Below, piece after piece: positions 45,656 through 59,600 of a stretch of DNA of 64,000 bases. Source of the stretch: Saxidomus purpurata (taxonomy: Eukaryota > Mollusca > Bivalvia > Venerida > Veneridae); the NCBI GenBank assembly GCA_022818135.1, contig JAFMSR010000009.1:18695853-18759852 (forward strand), in the 5' to 3' direction. The notes under the pieces are model-generated. The model was given only the letters and a program-made list of their open reading frames with translations. It ran no database searches and had not been told where the DNA came from. Position numbers and translations under genes: made by a program. Positions within the stretch are counted from its first letter, which is position 1; every line of letters begins with the position of its first letter.

Positions 45656-48600
45656 CAGTAGTCGGAACGTAACAGTTGTCACACGGAGTGCACGATACAC
45701 GCACGATGTACGCACGATACACGCACGTTAGACGCACGTTGCACGTTCGGTAAATACACGATGAGCGATTCAGAACGATACACGATATACACGATGTACG
45801 AAGCGCACGCTACACGCTACACGATAAACGGATTATACACGTTATACGATCACTTTGAGATTTCACATTTTATCTAGACTTAGACCTTTTAATCAGACCG
45901 AAAGAATGAGATCAATTAGAAGTTTCATACCTTAACAATAAAAAATGACATCGATAAGTGTCAAAGATCCACAGTTTTCATATCACAGTATGTGTCAAAT
46001 TTGAACACCTGTCGGAGTGACTTTGGCAGGAAATTGATCCCGATGTGCAAGAAAACGGGCGTAATTAATGTTAATTGCCATCTACACTTTTCGTTAAATA
46101 AATTCTACATTAAAGACACTTTTTAGGACCGTGTTCAAGTATAATAATTTTATACTGGAACCTTGAATTGATATGTTGATGGGTGTCAAGTGGGTGGGGT
46201 AAATTGACATTGAAGAAACTGAAAGCTTGAAATGGCGTTTTCGAATAAATCAAGCATTTGGAACGGGGTTTTTAATGTTATTTTGTAGTATTTATAGTTG
46301 TGATGATTATACAGCCCCTAATTTTGACCAATGTTTTAATAGAAAAAAGTTTTGAACAATATTAAGGTTTTTTCCGGTAGCCCGAAAGTGAAAAATGTCC
46401 CTCTAGAAATCTAAGATTATTCTTAGAGGAGAGAAGATAATTAAAGCGCAATGCAGTATTTATGTACTGTGGACTATGGTGATTAATTCTATGTAAAGTT
46501 TTATATCATATTACTTTATATTGTGTTTTAGTGGGCCTATTCTTTAGGTGGGGTATATAAAAACACATAGAAAAAATGAACCTCTAGGAAACAGTGATAT
46601 TTTCTAGAGTGAAGAGGGTTATTAAAGTTAATCTTTATTTCAATGTAGTTTAATTCTTGGCACGCAGTTTCATATACTTTATGTCACTGCTACCATTCTT
46701 TTAGATTCAGAACCCCTGTTGAGGTGGTTTGAGTAATACTTTATTGGGGTAGTAATAAATTTAAAGTAAAATTAAACAGACTGTTATGTATTATAAATTT
46801 TCTCATCCATTTTGGGATAAAAGTTATAAAACTTTCTAGGAAATGAACCAAAAAACAGATTAAAAATCATTTGCAAAATTATTTTGGACCCTCTGTAGAA
46901 TAATGGAATGGTCCAATTGCATGACACAACTCTGCATCCAGTGGTGGATAGCAGATTCAATTAGAACCCTGGAGAAGACACATCTCACAGCCTAGATTAT
47001 ACAGTCTCAAAATGCCATATATGGTGTTAACATATCCATTATATATACATGAAACATATAATCTTATATGGAATTATATGTTTATTTGATATACTGATGA
47101 TGAAGAAGATACAATGAACATCAATGGATGGTTAATTACTGGGCAGAAAAATGATGTACATTCCAATATCTAATTTATCTGATGGCATTTTTTACATAAG
47201 TAGTTTCATCAGTATAAAGGCTATGAGATAATAGCATTTAGATTTTGTTTGCATATCCTATGTACATAAGTCTGATGATATTATGAGGTGGTAACACATG
47301 TACATATACCGTCTCCCTTGGTCTAGTGGTTTAGGCATCCGCCTTTGGAGTGGGAGGTCGAAGGTTCGAAGCCCACCAGGGGTCCGTTCTGATATAGCTG
47401 GTTGGTGAGCCGCCAGCTAGTTAAATAATGATTACCGTATGCCTACCTGCCGGGTGCCTGGCATTAAATGGTAGGATTCGGGAGGTACATGTGCTCAAAA
47501 AGTCTCTCATAAGTCAGAAATGGCTGGCCCTTTAAATAGGGGTGACACTATAATAAAAAAGCACTTTACCTTTTACTTTTATACTATACATGTAGTAGAT
47601 CATTTGGAAAAATTGTTCTTGGAATACACATGTAGCATTAGCAAATAATTTGATGGAAGACTGACAACAATATGAAAGAGCTAAGCAACACTCTATATTT
47701 ATAAAGGGGGGTGTAACCTCACATGTTTCAAAAACCTCAATAACTATGAGACTGCAGAATAGAGCTCTGCAATGATGGTACTCATGTTTTGTTTTAGTTA
47801 TTTTGGAATTTAGATATGTAGAAAGAACTTAAAAGATCTATATTTGTTCAAATTGATGTAAGCTAGGCATTTTAAGGAAACTATCAGAGATGAGGAACAA
47901 ATTTAATAAACCGGACAGAGTTCAAGCACCACCTCTGCCACACTTACAGGAAAAAAGGCCCTTTGAAAGATTTCTAAAATGGTTTCAATTTATGAAACTA
48001 ACCAGAGGAGATCAGTGTCAGAAGTACTATATGACTACATAACTATACAACCGGTCTACTGAGACCAGAGTAAATTGTGACTTAGTAATAGATGTGATTT
48101 TCATATTATTTTCTTTATTAAGCTATTAAGATTACAAACTACACACAATTAACATAGAGGTGTTCAAAAATAAAACTACAAAAAAATAGGTGTTAGCCGG
48201 TATCACTGGCTTTACGGGAAGTCCACACAAGCACAATTTTGCCATCTTAGCCTTAAAAGAAATCTTATTTTTTAAAATGTTTTATTCATTTTATACAACA
48301 TGATTATGGTACTCTTTTAGTGATATTATACTATTGTATACTTAAATAATGAGCTCTTTGCAGAACTTACTACTTAATTTAATTAGGATCTTCAGTAAAA
48401 TAACTACTTGTAATACTAAAATACAATTATTAATCAAGTGTGAGGGTTCTCACAAGACTGATATATATTACAAATCTAATAAAACCTATTTCAATGTATA
48501 CAACTTGATTAAAATCAATTTTTTCTATGTGCCTCCTTCTGAAGTAAGAGAGTAAGAGTCTGTTATAGTTAAACTGGTAAGAAAGATGCAGGTGATCAGA

Positions 48601-51181
48601 TGTAGCATCTGTATGGCCAGTGGCCAGTCCAAACCTGCAAGGATCTACTTACTGATCATGATAAAAGGGTTGATGTTTCATTCAATTGGAGGTAGTACAA
48701 GTAGGTTTGTAAGTAGAAACCGGCTTACATTTATCCTGAACCCGCCCCCCTACCCCCTCCGTCCCCAACATATTACAGATAATAGCCAGTGAAATTTTGT
48801 TTAATTATAATATTATATGGTGCCATACAGACAGTGCAAACTACCATACAGTATTAAATTATATATAAGATATAAATTACAGTTACAGTATTTTATAACT
48901 GAAACAGGCATGTAACAGGTACAGTGGTTGGGCAACCCCTACCAACATGTCACCCGTCACTCCCTGCTAATTTCTGTTATGTGCAGACTATGATTTGCTA
49001 AATAATAACAAGATTGAATTTTTATGTTTTGGGTTGCCAATTTAAATCAACACCCACTAACCAGTGAAACAGCATGTTTACTACTACAATTAAAATACTA
49101 AGTACTTACTGAATATAAAAAATTGCATTTATACAAAAATTGTTTAGGATTTTGACTAGTGACCTACAGGATGGGGTCTGATAGCAACTGGAGTAAATTA
49201 GATAACTAATTTTATCAGTCATTTGACAGTCTACTATGTTATTCTCCAACAACCTTTATACACATTAACTTAGGGCTTTTCTTAGACTGAGAATAATTAT
49301 TAATAGTGAAACCATGCAAGTCCAAGCTTATCCATTTCTGGCTTGAATTTAAGTCTCTGTGTTGTGAAAGCTATGCAGTCAAACAGCCAGTGAGGGGTGT
49401 TACATTTTACAATGCACTAGATGCAAACCTGGTCAACCCAAAGTATGTACCAACCCGAGCTGGTTGGTAGTAAGTTTGCGCCCAGCCTAAGACGTGTGAT
49501 TGATTTGTCCATTTTGTAATTTGTCAAGTATCCCATAGGACGGCCAGGTCGCACTGTTTTGCGGCAAAATGTGTTTGTTTTAAGTTTCAATTCTCTACAC
49601 CATCCATCCAGGATAGTGGTTCGAATCCCGGCATATATTTCTGTGGGTGAGTATGGTATGTCCTGGATCATGGCCCCTAAACCAGGCCCCTTTTGTCTGC
49701 ATCATCTGCTCTCATTACCAGATATTATCATAAACCTACATGAGCTGGGCACTATAACATGGTAACTGGTAAGCCTGTTTTTAGGCATTGATAAAATTTA
49801 TGAATAATAATAATGTATTCAATAACTCTGGTCTAGAATGACTGTTTTTTTATTTCATTGAGAACAGAGATGATAGTGAATCTGAAAATATATACAATAT
49901 AGCAAGTTTTTTAGGTTGATGATGTAAAAGACAGCTCAAGGCAGTGTCTATTGTTATCATTTCTGGTATAAATGCAGGAACAGGTTATAGAGTATTTCTG
50001 ATAAATGGAACAATAATTTGTCAATCTTCCTATGATGGCAACATACATGTTTAGATGGATTACAACAGCTGAAGCTAATATACCAGAGCCTGGATTTTTA
50101 GACCCATCTGTGTATATATGTAGATGTCCAGAATAAAAATATCTGATCTATCATTTGAGTTTCTAACTTTGCGAGATGCGGTATGTCAGATTTGATCATT
50201 TTGTTTTCATAGGTCACTTGTAGGAGAATCTTACAAAATAGCCGTGCTTTATGATCTCACTGACCAAAACCTTGACTTTCGCTCAATATTTGAGAATCTA
50301 TTCCTGGCGCCCCAGTCTAAGGAGCGAACCCCAGCCTCAAGTTCAAACAGGTAGGCAGGAGTAGAAGACAACGCACAAAGGGCCAGCTGGAGGCCTTAAT
50401 TAATTTTGGACAATATTCAGACCCTGTTTTGAATAACAATGAGGCATTTGATGAGACTCAAACTAATTATTCAGTCAAAGACAATACCTAATTACCTTTC
50501 TCTTTATGTCAGCTAACGGATATATTATTCCAATCAGGCAGTATAGGGGACATTTTGGTCATATGGGGGACGTTTTGGTCTGGGGACGTTTTGTTTTGGG
50601 GACGTTTTGGATTGCTTCGGACTTTAAATATTTTCGTAAAAGTGTAGTTGATTCGGCGTATTATTTGCATATAGCCAATAAAACACTTGTTAACATCATA
50701 CCCACGATATGTTGCTTCGATACAGGCGTACCTTGTCTGCTGCACTTTAAGGAATGCATTGACAACAGCAGTTTAGATAAAAAAGATGTCCTTTCCGTTG
50801 CAAAAATAGACCTAAATTTCGGATATGAGGTGAAAATATCTTCGACCTGTCCCGGAAGTCTTTCTCGCTCGCAACTACACCAAATAATATAAACTGAAAT
50901 CAGCACTTTTTTGGGGGAGATGTGCACGCTAAGTAAAACGATTAACTACGAAATACACCATCGAATCGTACGTATACCGTATGGATTATCGTGCATCGCG
51001 AATCGTATATCGTGTATCGTGTATAGTATATGGTGCACGTTGCACGATGAATGATACGATATGATACACGATATACGATTGACAAAATACACGATGAGTG
51101 CACGCACGTTATACGCACGTTGCACGCACGTTATACGCACGATATACGCAAATTTTGACAACTGTTACGTTCCGACTACTG
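45656..51181. mobile_element. 5.5 kb TA-flanked element, copy A
   Basis: The ends are inverted: CAGTAGTCGGAACGTAACAG continuing to TTGTCA, and its complement at 51156-51181. TA flanks both sides (45654-45655, 51182-51183). Subterminal regions are rich in ACGCACG and ACACGATA repeats. The interior has a SINE (47308-47575) and no protein domain I can name. TA targets with a CAGT start fit the Tc1/mariner/pogo group or an unknown family. Without a transposase it is probably non-autonomous. Confidence 0.85.
47308..47575 (+). repeat. tRNA-derived SINE inside copy A
   Basis: Box A-like GGTCTAGTGGTTTAGGC and box B GGTTCGAAGCC lie in a tRNA-like head (47308-47385). The tail contains GCCGGGTGCCTGGCATTAAA and TGGCTGGCCCTTTAAATAGG and ends in an AT-rich CTTTACCTTTTAC. 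It is also present in copy B at about 58235-58515, so it was inserted before the element duplicated. Confidence 0.75.
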
Positions 51182-51183
51182 TA

Positions 51184-52559
51184 GACCTGTCTGAAAATAA
51201 CATATTTTAATACGAACCATCAAATAAAATGGTTTTAGTATAAATGCATGTAATGTATTCCTGTATTTTTGAAATTATACGTTACAAATAATTTTGAAAT
51301 ATAGTGTAGCGGTTCCGTAAAATCAAGCTTAAAAGCAATTTCAACAGATTTTCTCAATTGTTACTGAAATGACGTCACATTCACCGGTAATTAAGGAGGC
51401 CTGAAAAGGGATATGTAAAACTTCAAATTAAAAAAACACTTAGTGGCAATCGCGATACACTTACTTGTCATCCGTTTGTAAGCTGGTAATGATGCATAGT
51501 ATCAATAATTCTTGAAAACATATTTTGAACCGTTAATAACTCTTACAAAGTCATAAGTATTGCCTCGCAGAAAATGATGAAAAACTGGATGTCACAGCCA
51601 TATATATACAATCACACTTGTCTTAGGTACATCAAATGTGGCCAATTAATTTATTAGATGTGTAAATAGTCTAAAGACGACAGATTAAAGATTATCTGTT
51701 TTGTTGCTGCTTAATGAAGGTGACCACTACATTGTAAAACAAGTTCACACGTGTTTTGCCATTTGTCTTTACCCAAGACCAGTCTAAGAAAACCAGGGGT
51801 ACAACATCAACCCATGGATGACAAAAGAGTAAGAAATAAACAGATGTGAAAATATATAAATCTATGAGGCTTTCTGTAACATTACGTAATTATGGCAACA
51901 ATGAACATTCTAATGACCATTCATGCCGAAAAGTATAAGTCCCAGAAGCACGTTGAATTCGCTTCATGCTCTGATATGAAAAAATGAATTTACAGGTAGA
52001 ATAATGCTGCTATCTCTCTAAACGTTGTTTTTAGAACACGTTGCCTTTTTCGCAATATTATTGTAAACACTAATGCGCTATATGAATGTATGTATTGTAG
52101 TTCTTTTGATCAACACATAAAAGCAATTATTGGAAAGTATTTCGTACAAATAATTGCCAGTTTCACTGGTAAGAGATCTCTCTTGGTATTATAAAGGTTA
52201 CAAGTACATTTTGTAATTTTACATCCAAAGTGCTCCTCAGACTCTAAATGTTTAGTACACTTTAGACGCCTTGAACACTTTCTCTTTGGGCCTGTTAACG
52301 ATAATTTATGCTGCCGCATCATTGAATAATGCAGACAAAACAGGATGTCAAGGCCACCCGCCACTAGGTGAAAGAATTTTGACTGTGTCACAAGATATAA
52401 AAACTCCGTGTAAAGACTAATCGGAAATACGGGGTTTTAGAATCAGTCACCATTACGTCAAACATCTGGGGCTCCCTGATAGAAAGTGAAAGTACACCTG
52501 GACAAGCTCGTTTCTTAGGCAAAAAAAACCCCGTGGCATGGTAAAAAAAGTAGGGTCGG

Positions 52560-52560
<1 letters not shown>
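51184..52560. other. No gene seen
   Basis: AT-rich spacer. A 93-codon frame at 52110-52391 (minus) has no recognisable domain. Confidence 0.4.

Positions 52561-52592
<32 letters not shown>
52561..52592. repeat. (TA)n microsatellite
   Basis: About 30 bp of alternating A and T. Confidence 0.95.
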
Positions 52593-52595
<3 letters not shown>

Positions 52596-52809
52596 GCATC
52601 ATCATGAATGTGAAAGTACTGTCTGCTGTAAAGAATCTTTGACATTTGAAAATCAATATCGTTTGAAACATTGTTTGGTTATCATTGTTGTAGCGATACA
52701 GGGTAATGATCACTAAAACTTAATAAACAACCGTAAAAATTACGAAACAGATTCAAACTGATGTCAGTGGTTTACATTCTTGCAGATATCCGTAGATATT
52801 TTTAAGAAC

Positions 52810-52930
52810 AGTAAAACTTTGTTAATTCGAGCATCAATAACTCGAGGTCCTGGGATAATTCGAGATATCTCCTTTCCTGTACGTTTAACTTCACATCATC
52901 ATGGATAACTTGAGCATCGGTAACTGTCAG
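52810..52930. repeat. Possible pogo/Tigger-like MITE fragment
   Basis: CAGTAAAACTTTGTTAATTCG with AATAACTCGAGG and ATTCGAGATATC resembles the ends of Tigger-like MITEs. A partial inverted end (GAGCATCGGTAACTG) is near 52912-52926. Confidence 0.35.
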
Positions 52931-52934
52931 CGCA

Positions 52935-53865
52935 TCTATATCGTTGACATATTGCGAGATTACTTTCTATGTTTAATTGTCATTGAGTGTTTGTTAAATG
53001 TCGATCAATTGTCCATTTAGTGTATAAACTGTATAAAATATTCACATTTAATTGTCTCCAACTAAGGTCTCCAACTAATTATTTGATTTAAAGAAACAAA
53101 AATTACAAACCCGGAGTTATATGTACATAAGATGGCGGACGAATACCGACGGTTTTTATTCTTTTCAATACTGTACCAGCGTCATTTCTAGACATTCAGT
53201 TTTATCCTCTTCTCCAGACTGTTAGTAAAAATGTGTAGCTGATTTGACGCATTTAAATTTACGATGAATTATTGACACATAAAGCTAATTTAATGTTTTA
53301 ATGCGAATCTACAGAAAAGGTTAAACAAAACATGAAGCGATTTGAGACTAAGAAATCAGTATTCTGGGACTTTAAAAATAACGCAAGAACAATTAGGAAC
53401 AGAGAGTTGGAATATTGGCGCATTTATTAGTTTGTTTGCCACCTTACACTGAAACAAAACACTTTTGGAATGAAAGTCACTTAAGGGGGAAAATGCTGAA
53501 AATCAAAATAACAAGACATTTTATTGATCCTGTTTTTTATAGAGACTAACAGATTGCTAGTTAATTTCTGGACAAATAATGACGGGTCGATGACTTTACT
53601 TTTTCGCAATATTAATCTTTAGTGATACACTATCAAATCAAGGTGCTATATGCAGAATTAGCTAGAATTTTGGTACTGTAAACTTTTATGTATGTGGTGT
53701 ATCTTTCAGAAAAGGTATCAATTTTCCATCTTTTCTAATGAAAGATGACATACTTTAGGATGAATAATTAGGGATAATGGTATTTTCTATATTGTTTATG
53801 GTAATTGTTAAAATATGTACGGTAACGAAACAAGAAAACATATTTCTAATTTTGACTTAAAGTTT
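52935..53865. other. No gene seen
   Basis: AT-rich. AAGATGGCGGACGAATACC at about 53130 starts a short open frame (MADEYRRFLFF) that stops quickly, so it is not called. Confidence 0.35.
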
Positions 53866-53870
53866 TGTAG

Positions 53871-54660
53871 ATCTGCTATGGTGAAATAGCCGATATTTTA
53901 GAAAAGCCAAAGCAGACAAAGCAACGAACGCAAAAGAATAACGAAATAGTAGAACAGCGATCATCTAGGACAATAACGATCGGTTTGAAATTAACGAATG
54001 GATTGGACAACTTAGGACCAAGTGCTAGGAATCGTTTCTTTGAGATTATATTATAACACAATGTAACAGACAAAGAGTAACTGCTGCAGAAAAATCTATC
54101 TTGGCCGTATCCATAAAGCATCTTAGTAAAAATATTATAAGACTTTCCTTAGTTTTTCTTATTTTGGTCTTATAGTTTTAATTTAATTTTATAAAGCAAT
54201 GTCCATGGATTTCTTAGCATATTCTTTCCTTAATCTACCGATTTTTTAATTAAATATCAAGGTGACATCGGATAAAAAGTTAATTGAAGCTATCTCTGCA
54301 GCAATAGTTGCATCACTCGGGAGTTTGTTTGAATCTATGCTTCAACCAATACGTAAAAACAAATTAGATCCACAAAGTACATGCAATTTTGACATAAACT
54401 AAAACATGATGAACAAAAAAGAACAATGAACGTTTAAAAAACTGAAAATTACAAACTAAAATCTTGGTTAAGAGACAGTGAGGTAAGTGTTGAGTCTGTA
54501 GTAGGAAACATCGATGACATAGAAAAGTACGGAAGAAGAACTTCTCTTCGCAATCATCGAGTATTACTCTCGTCTTGTGAAACTCTGGACCCATCTCCAC
54601 CCCAAACTCCAAACGAATCTCCCGACGAAGCAATAAAGTATAATCTGATAAGCTTGTAAA
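53871..54660 (+). pseudogene. Decayed retroelement ORF1-like fragment
   Basis: Three open pieces in the plus direction lack starts and are separated by stops. 53871-54053 encodes YGEIADILEKPKQTKQ. 54262-54402 encodes KKLIEAISAAIVASLGSLFE. About 54485-54658 encodes VVGNIDDIEKYGRRTSLR. The last resembles the ...LEQYGRRTSLR... coiled-coil segment that I recall from ORF1-type proteins of animal non-LTR elements. No endonuclease or reverse transcriptase follows. The first piece may be unrelated. Confidence 0.5.
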
Positions 54661-54664
54661 AAAC

Positions 54665-56600
54665 TAAGAGTCCACTGCCAGCAACCGATCTACGATCTCG
54701 TATGTTATTTAAATATATGTGAACAAGAATGTGAAACATTTGGCCACAGGAGTCCAGAAAGACCTATTTATTCACAGTAGGGGTCTTAGCCAAAGATAGA
54801 CTAACTTCTGTTTTTGTAATCAATTAATGTATAGCTACTTTTATAGTAGGTGAAAAGTTGATTAATAATGGTATACATGGTTAAAAGAGTTAAAACGTTC
54901 ATATTTGAAGAAAAAGATAAAAATGAAGAAAATTACTAATTTTACTTATGCTTTTCAATAGCATCTACGCATACTTAACATGCATTGTGATTAGTACATT
55001 GTCCATGTAATACCATAAAGGTATGCTTTTTTCTGTTTCAAATTGAGTATATGGACTATTTTTTCTGTGAATTGTTGATATTTACTTCATTTCTGATCAA
55101 CTTAATGCATTTTCCTTGCAGAGTGAAAGCAAGCTTAAATACTATGTAATACAGGAAGTAAATTGTAGCATAACTTGTAGGGGAGACAACAATGTTGAGC
55201 ATGCTCTTTATTCCTATCTGAGTTAATTCTTTATTGCCCTTCTAATGCATATAACTTATTTGTTAACAAAAAGAGAGAAAAAAATTAGATGATAAAAAGG
55301 TTAAAGACCAGTGCGAGATATCCCTTAGTCTAACATACATAGATCTTTTCTCTTAATAAATTTAAAAATAAACGTGAAAGAAACAGTGCAGCCACTTGAA
55401 AATCCCAGATCTGCTGACACTCTTCAATAATTATTATCAAGCAATGACATATACTAAATGAAACTTAATTATCGACCCTTCCAATATCTGCCAGCTGAAT
55501 TGTAGCAATCGATGCACGAAAGCTATCATGTCTTGCATTTATGAAGACACTTGGTAGATACTTCCGTTACATGAATTTCAAAAAGATTGAGTGATACAAA
55601 TTGTATATGGAAAAGAAGTTTAAGAGTTGGTTTCCGAATGAAGAGCACCAAGGCAATAACCCATGTTAAGTCTACAGGTGGTTACACGTTAAATTCAATT
55701 TCATTCAATTTGAAATTATGTTAAAGAAGTATATATCCTTTGTCTTCATAAATGCAAAACATGATAGTTTTTGTGCATTGACAGCTAAATATAAGCTGGC
55801 AGGCATTGGAAGGGTTGATAAGAAAAAAGGCAGGTGGTGCGTAAGATTTCGTTTATTATATCATTATACCATGTTTTATCAATCAAATTCGATCATATCC
55901 TGCAGTTTCTTTGCAATGTAGGATTATGTCTTCATAAGAGACTTTGTAAGGTTTAAACTTGTGTTGAAATATTTAGAAAAATGTCATTTTCGAGCTAACA
56001 TTTCCCTGCTTACACTCAACGCATATGTATAGTTTTATTTTTCCTACTTAGTTTGGAGAAATAGTTTGACTTTTATCAATGGACAACCCCGGCAAAGTGT
56101 TAGGCTCCAACATTTAAGAGTGGGCGTGCCTCTGCTTTCAACATATGTGTTTGTAATAACGTAATAACATAATAATACATAGTAATTTCATAATAACATC
56201 TGGGACATCTGGTGTACTAGTATATAAGTTATATAGAGTCTTGATGGGGTATACGGCCTCGTACAGCCTGTTTGAATCGATATAACCCAAGCCGTCAAAT
56301 TACAATGTCAAATAAACGAACAATTAATGTGAACACTGTATTCTACGGTACTGCATGATACAATGAAAATTGGCAAAGGATGGCGGTTTTAGCGATTAGC
56401 TGTACGGACTATTTCATTTGTTTGCAAATATCGTTTTAATGAGGTTTATATGTGGGAGTTTGACAGTTTCTTTCAATTAGGTAAACTATGGTCTTAAAAT
56501 GAAAAAAAAAATCATTTTCAAGTAGATGTAAAAGAGTCTCATTATTAAAATAGTTCGATTTTTTAGGGCACGCAATACCAATTCTGGTTACAAAATGATA
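54665..56600. other. No gene seen
   Basis: AT-rich spacer between the retroelement remnant and copy B. A 67-codon frame at 55718-55921 has no recognisable domain. Confidence 0.4.
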
Positions 56601-56604
56601 CGTA

Positions 56605-59600
56605 CAGTAGTCGGAACGTAACAGTTGTCACACGGAGTGCACGATACACGCACGATGTACGCACGATACACGCACGTTAGACGCACGTTGCACGTTCGGT
56701 AAATACACGATGAGCGATTCAGAACGATACACGATATACATGATGTACTGAAGCGCACGCTACACGATAAACGGATTATACACGTTATACGATCACTTTG
56801 AGATTTCACATTTTATTTAGACTTAGACCTTTTAATCAGACCGAAAGAGTAAGATCAATTAGAAGTTTCATACCTTAACAATAAAAATGACATCGATAAG
56901 TGTCAAAGATCCATAGTTTTCAACACAGTATGTGTCAAATTTGAACACCTGTCGGAGTGACTTTGGCAGGAAATTGATCCCGATGTGCGAGAAAATGGGC
57001 GTATTAATGTTAATTGCCATCTACACTTTTCGTTAAATAAATTCTACTTAAAGACACTTTTTAGGACCGTGTTCAAGTATAATAATTTTATACTGGAACC
57101 TTGAATTGATATGTTGATGGGTGTCAAGTGGGGGGGGTAAATTGACATTGAAGAAACTGAAAGCTTGAAATGGCGTTTCGAATAAATCAAGCATTTGGAA
57201 CGGGGTTTTTAATGTTTTTTGTAGTTTTATAGTTGTGATAATTATACAGCCCCTAATTTTGACCAATGTTTTAATAGAGAAAAAGTTTTGAACAAATAAG
57301 GTTTTTCTCCGGCAGCCCGAAAGTGAAAAATGTCCCTCTAGAAATCTAAGATTATTTTAGAGGAGAGAAGATAATTAAAGCGCAATGCAGTATTTATGTA
57401 CTGTGGGCTATGGTGATTAATTCTATGTAAAGTTTTTATCATGTTACTTTATATTGTGTTTTAGTGGGCCTATTCTAAGGGGGGTATATAAAAACACATA
57501 GAAAAATGAACCTCTAGGAAACAGTGATTTTTCTAGAGTGAAGAGGGTTATTAAAGTTAATCTTTATTTCAATGTAGTTTAATTCTTGGCACGCAGTTTC
57601 ATTCTTTATGTCACTGCTACCATTCTTTTAGATTCAGACCCCTGTTGAGGTGGTTTGAGTAATACTTTATTGGGGTAGTAATAAATTTAAAGTAAAATTA
57701 AACAGGTCAGGCTTTATGTATTATAAATTTTCCACCCACTTTGGGAAAAAATTTATAAAACTTTCTAGGAAATGAAGCAAAAACAGATTAAAATCATTTA
57801 CAAAATTATTTTGGACCCTCTGTAGAATAATGGAATGGTCCAATTGCATGACACAACTCTGCATCCAGTGGTGGATAGCAGATTCAATTAAGAGACCCTG
57901 GAGACAGACCCATCTCACAGCCTAGATTATACAGTCTCAAAATGCCAATATATGGTGTTAACTATACATGTATGTACATGAAACATATAATCTTATATGG
58001 AATTATATGTTTATTTGATATACCGATGATGAAGAAGATACAATGAACATCAATGGATGGTTAATTACTGGGCAGAAAAATGATGTACATTCCAAATCGA
58101 ATTTATCTGATGGCTTTTTAAAAGTAGTTTCATCAGTATAAAGGCTATGAGATAATAGCATTTAGATTTTGTTTGCATATCCTATGTACATAACTCTGAT
58201 GATATTATGAGGTGGTAACACATGTACATATACCGTCTCCCTTGGTCTAGTGGTTTAGGCATCCACTTTTGGAGTGGGAGGTCGAAGGTTCAAGACCACC
58301 AGGGGTCCGTTCTGAATAGCTGGTTGGTGAGCCGCCAGCCCCCCCTACGTTAAATAATGGTTACCGTTCCATGCCTCCATGCCGGGTGCCTGGCATTAAA
58401 TGGTAGGATTCGGGAGGTACATGTGCTCAAAAGCCCGTCTCTCATAAGTCAGAAATGGCTGGCCCTTTAAATAGGGGTGACACTATAATAAAAAAGCACT
58501 TTACCTTTTACTTTTATACTATACATGTAGTAGATCTTTGGAAAAATTGTTCTTGGAAACACATGTAGCATTAGCAAATAATTTGATGGAAGACTGACAA
58601 CAATATGAAAGAGCTAAGCAACACTCTATATTTATAAAGGGGGCTGTAACCTCACATGTTTCAAAAACCTCAATAACTATGAGACGCAGAATAGAGCTCA
58701 GCAATGTTGGTATTCATGTTTTTTTTTAGTTATTTTGGAATTTAGATATGTAGAAAGAACTTAAAAGATCTATATTTGTTCAAATTGATGTAAGCTAGGC
58801 TTTTAAGGAAACTATCAGAGATGAGGAACAAATTTAATAAACCGGACAGAGTTCAAGCCCCACCTCTGCCACACCTTACAGGAAAAAAGGCCCTTTGAAA
58901 GATTTCTAAAATGGTTTCAATTTATGAAACTAACCAGAGGAGATCAGTGTCAGAAGTCTATATGACTACATAACTAATACAACCGTTCTACTGAGACCAA
59001 GAGTAAATTGTGACTTAGTAATAGATGTGATTTTCATATTATATTAAGATTACAAATTACACACAATTAATATAGAGGTGTTCAAAAATAAAACTACAAA
59101 AAGGTGTTAGCCGGTATCACTGGCTTTACGGGAAGTCCACACAAGCACAATTTTGCCATCTTTAGCCTTAAAAGAAATCTTATTTTTTAAAATGTTTTAT
59201 TCATTTTATACAACATGATTATGGTACTCTTTTAGTGATATTATACTATTGTATACTTAAATAATGAGCTCTTTTGCAGAACTTACTACTTAATTTAATT
59301 AGGATCTTCAGTAAAAGAACTACTTGTAATACTAAAATACAATTATTAATCAAGTGTGAGGGTTCTCCACAAGACTGATATATATTACAAATCTAATAAA
59401 ACCTATTTCAAGGTATACAACTTGATTAAAATCAATTTTTTCTATGTGCCTCCTTCTGAAGTAACAGGGGAGGAGTCTGTTATAGTTAAACTGGTAAGAA
59501 AGATGCAGGTGATCAGATGTAGCATCTGTATGGCCAGTGGCCAGTCCAAACCTGCAGGATCTACTTACTGATCATGATAAAAGGGTTGATGTTTCATTCA

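Noticed and set aside
50946..51161. Frames at 50946-51161, 56588-56809 and 61810-62031 (minus)
   Set aside because: They read through the subterminal ACGCACG/ACACGAT arrays of the 5.5 kb elements.
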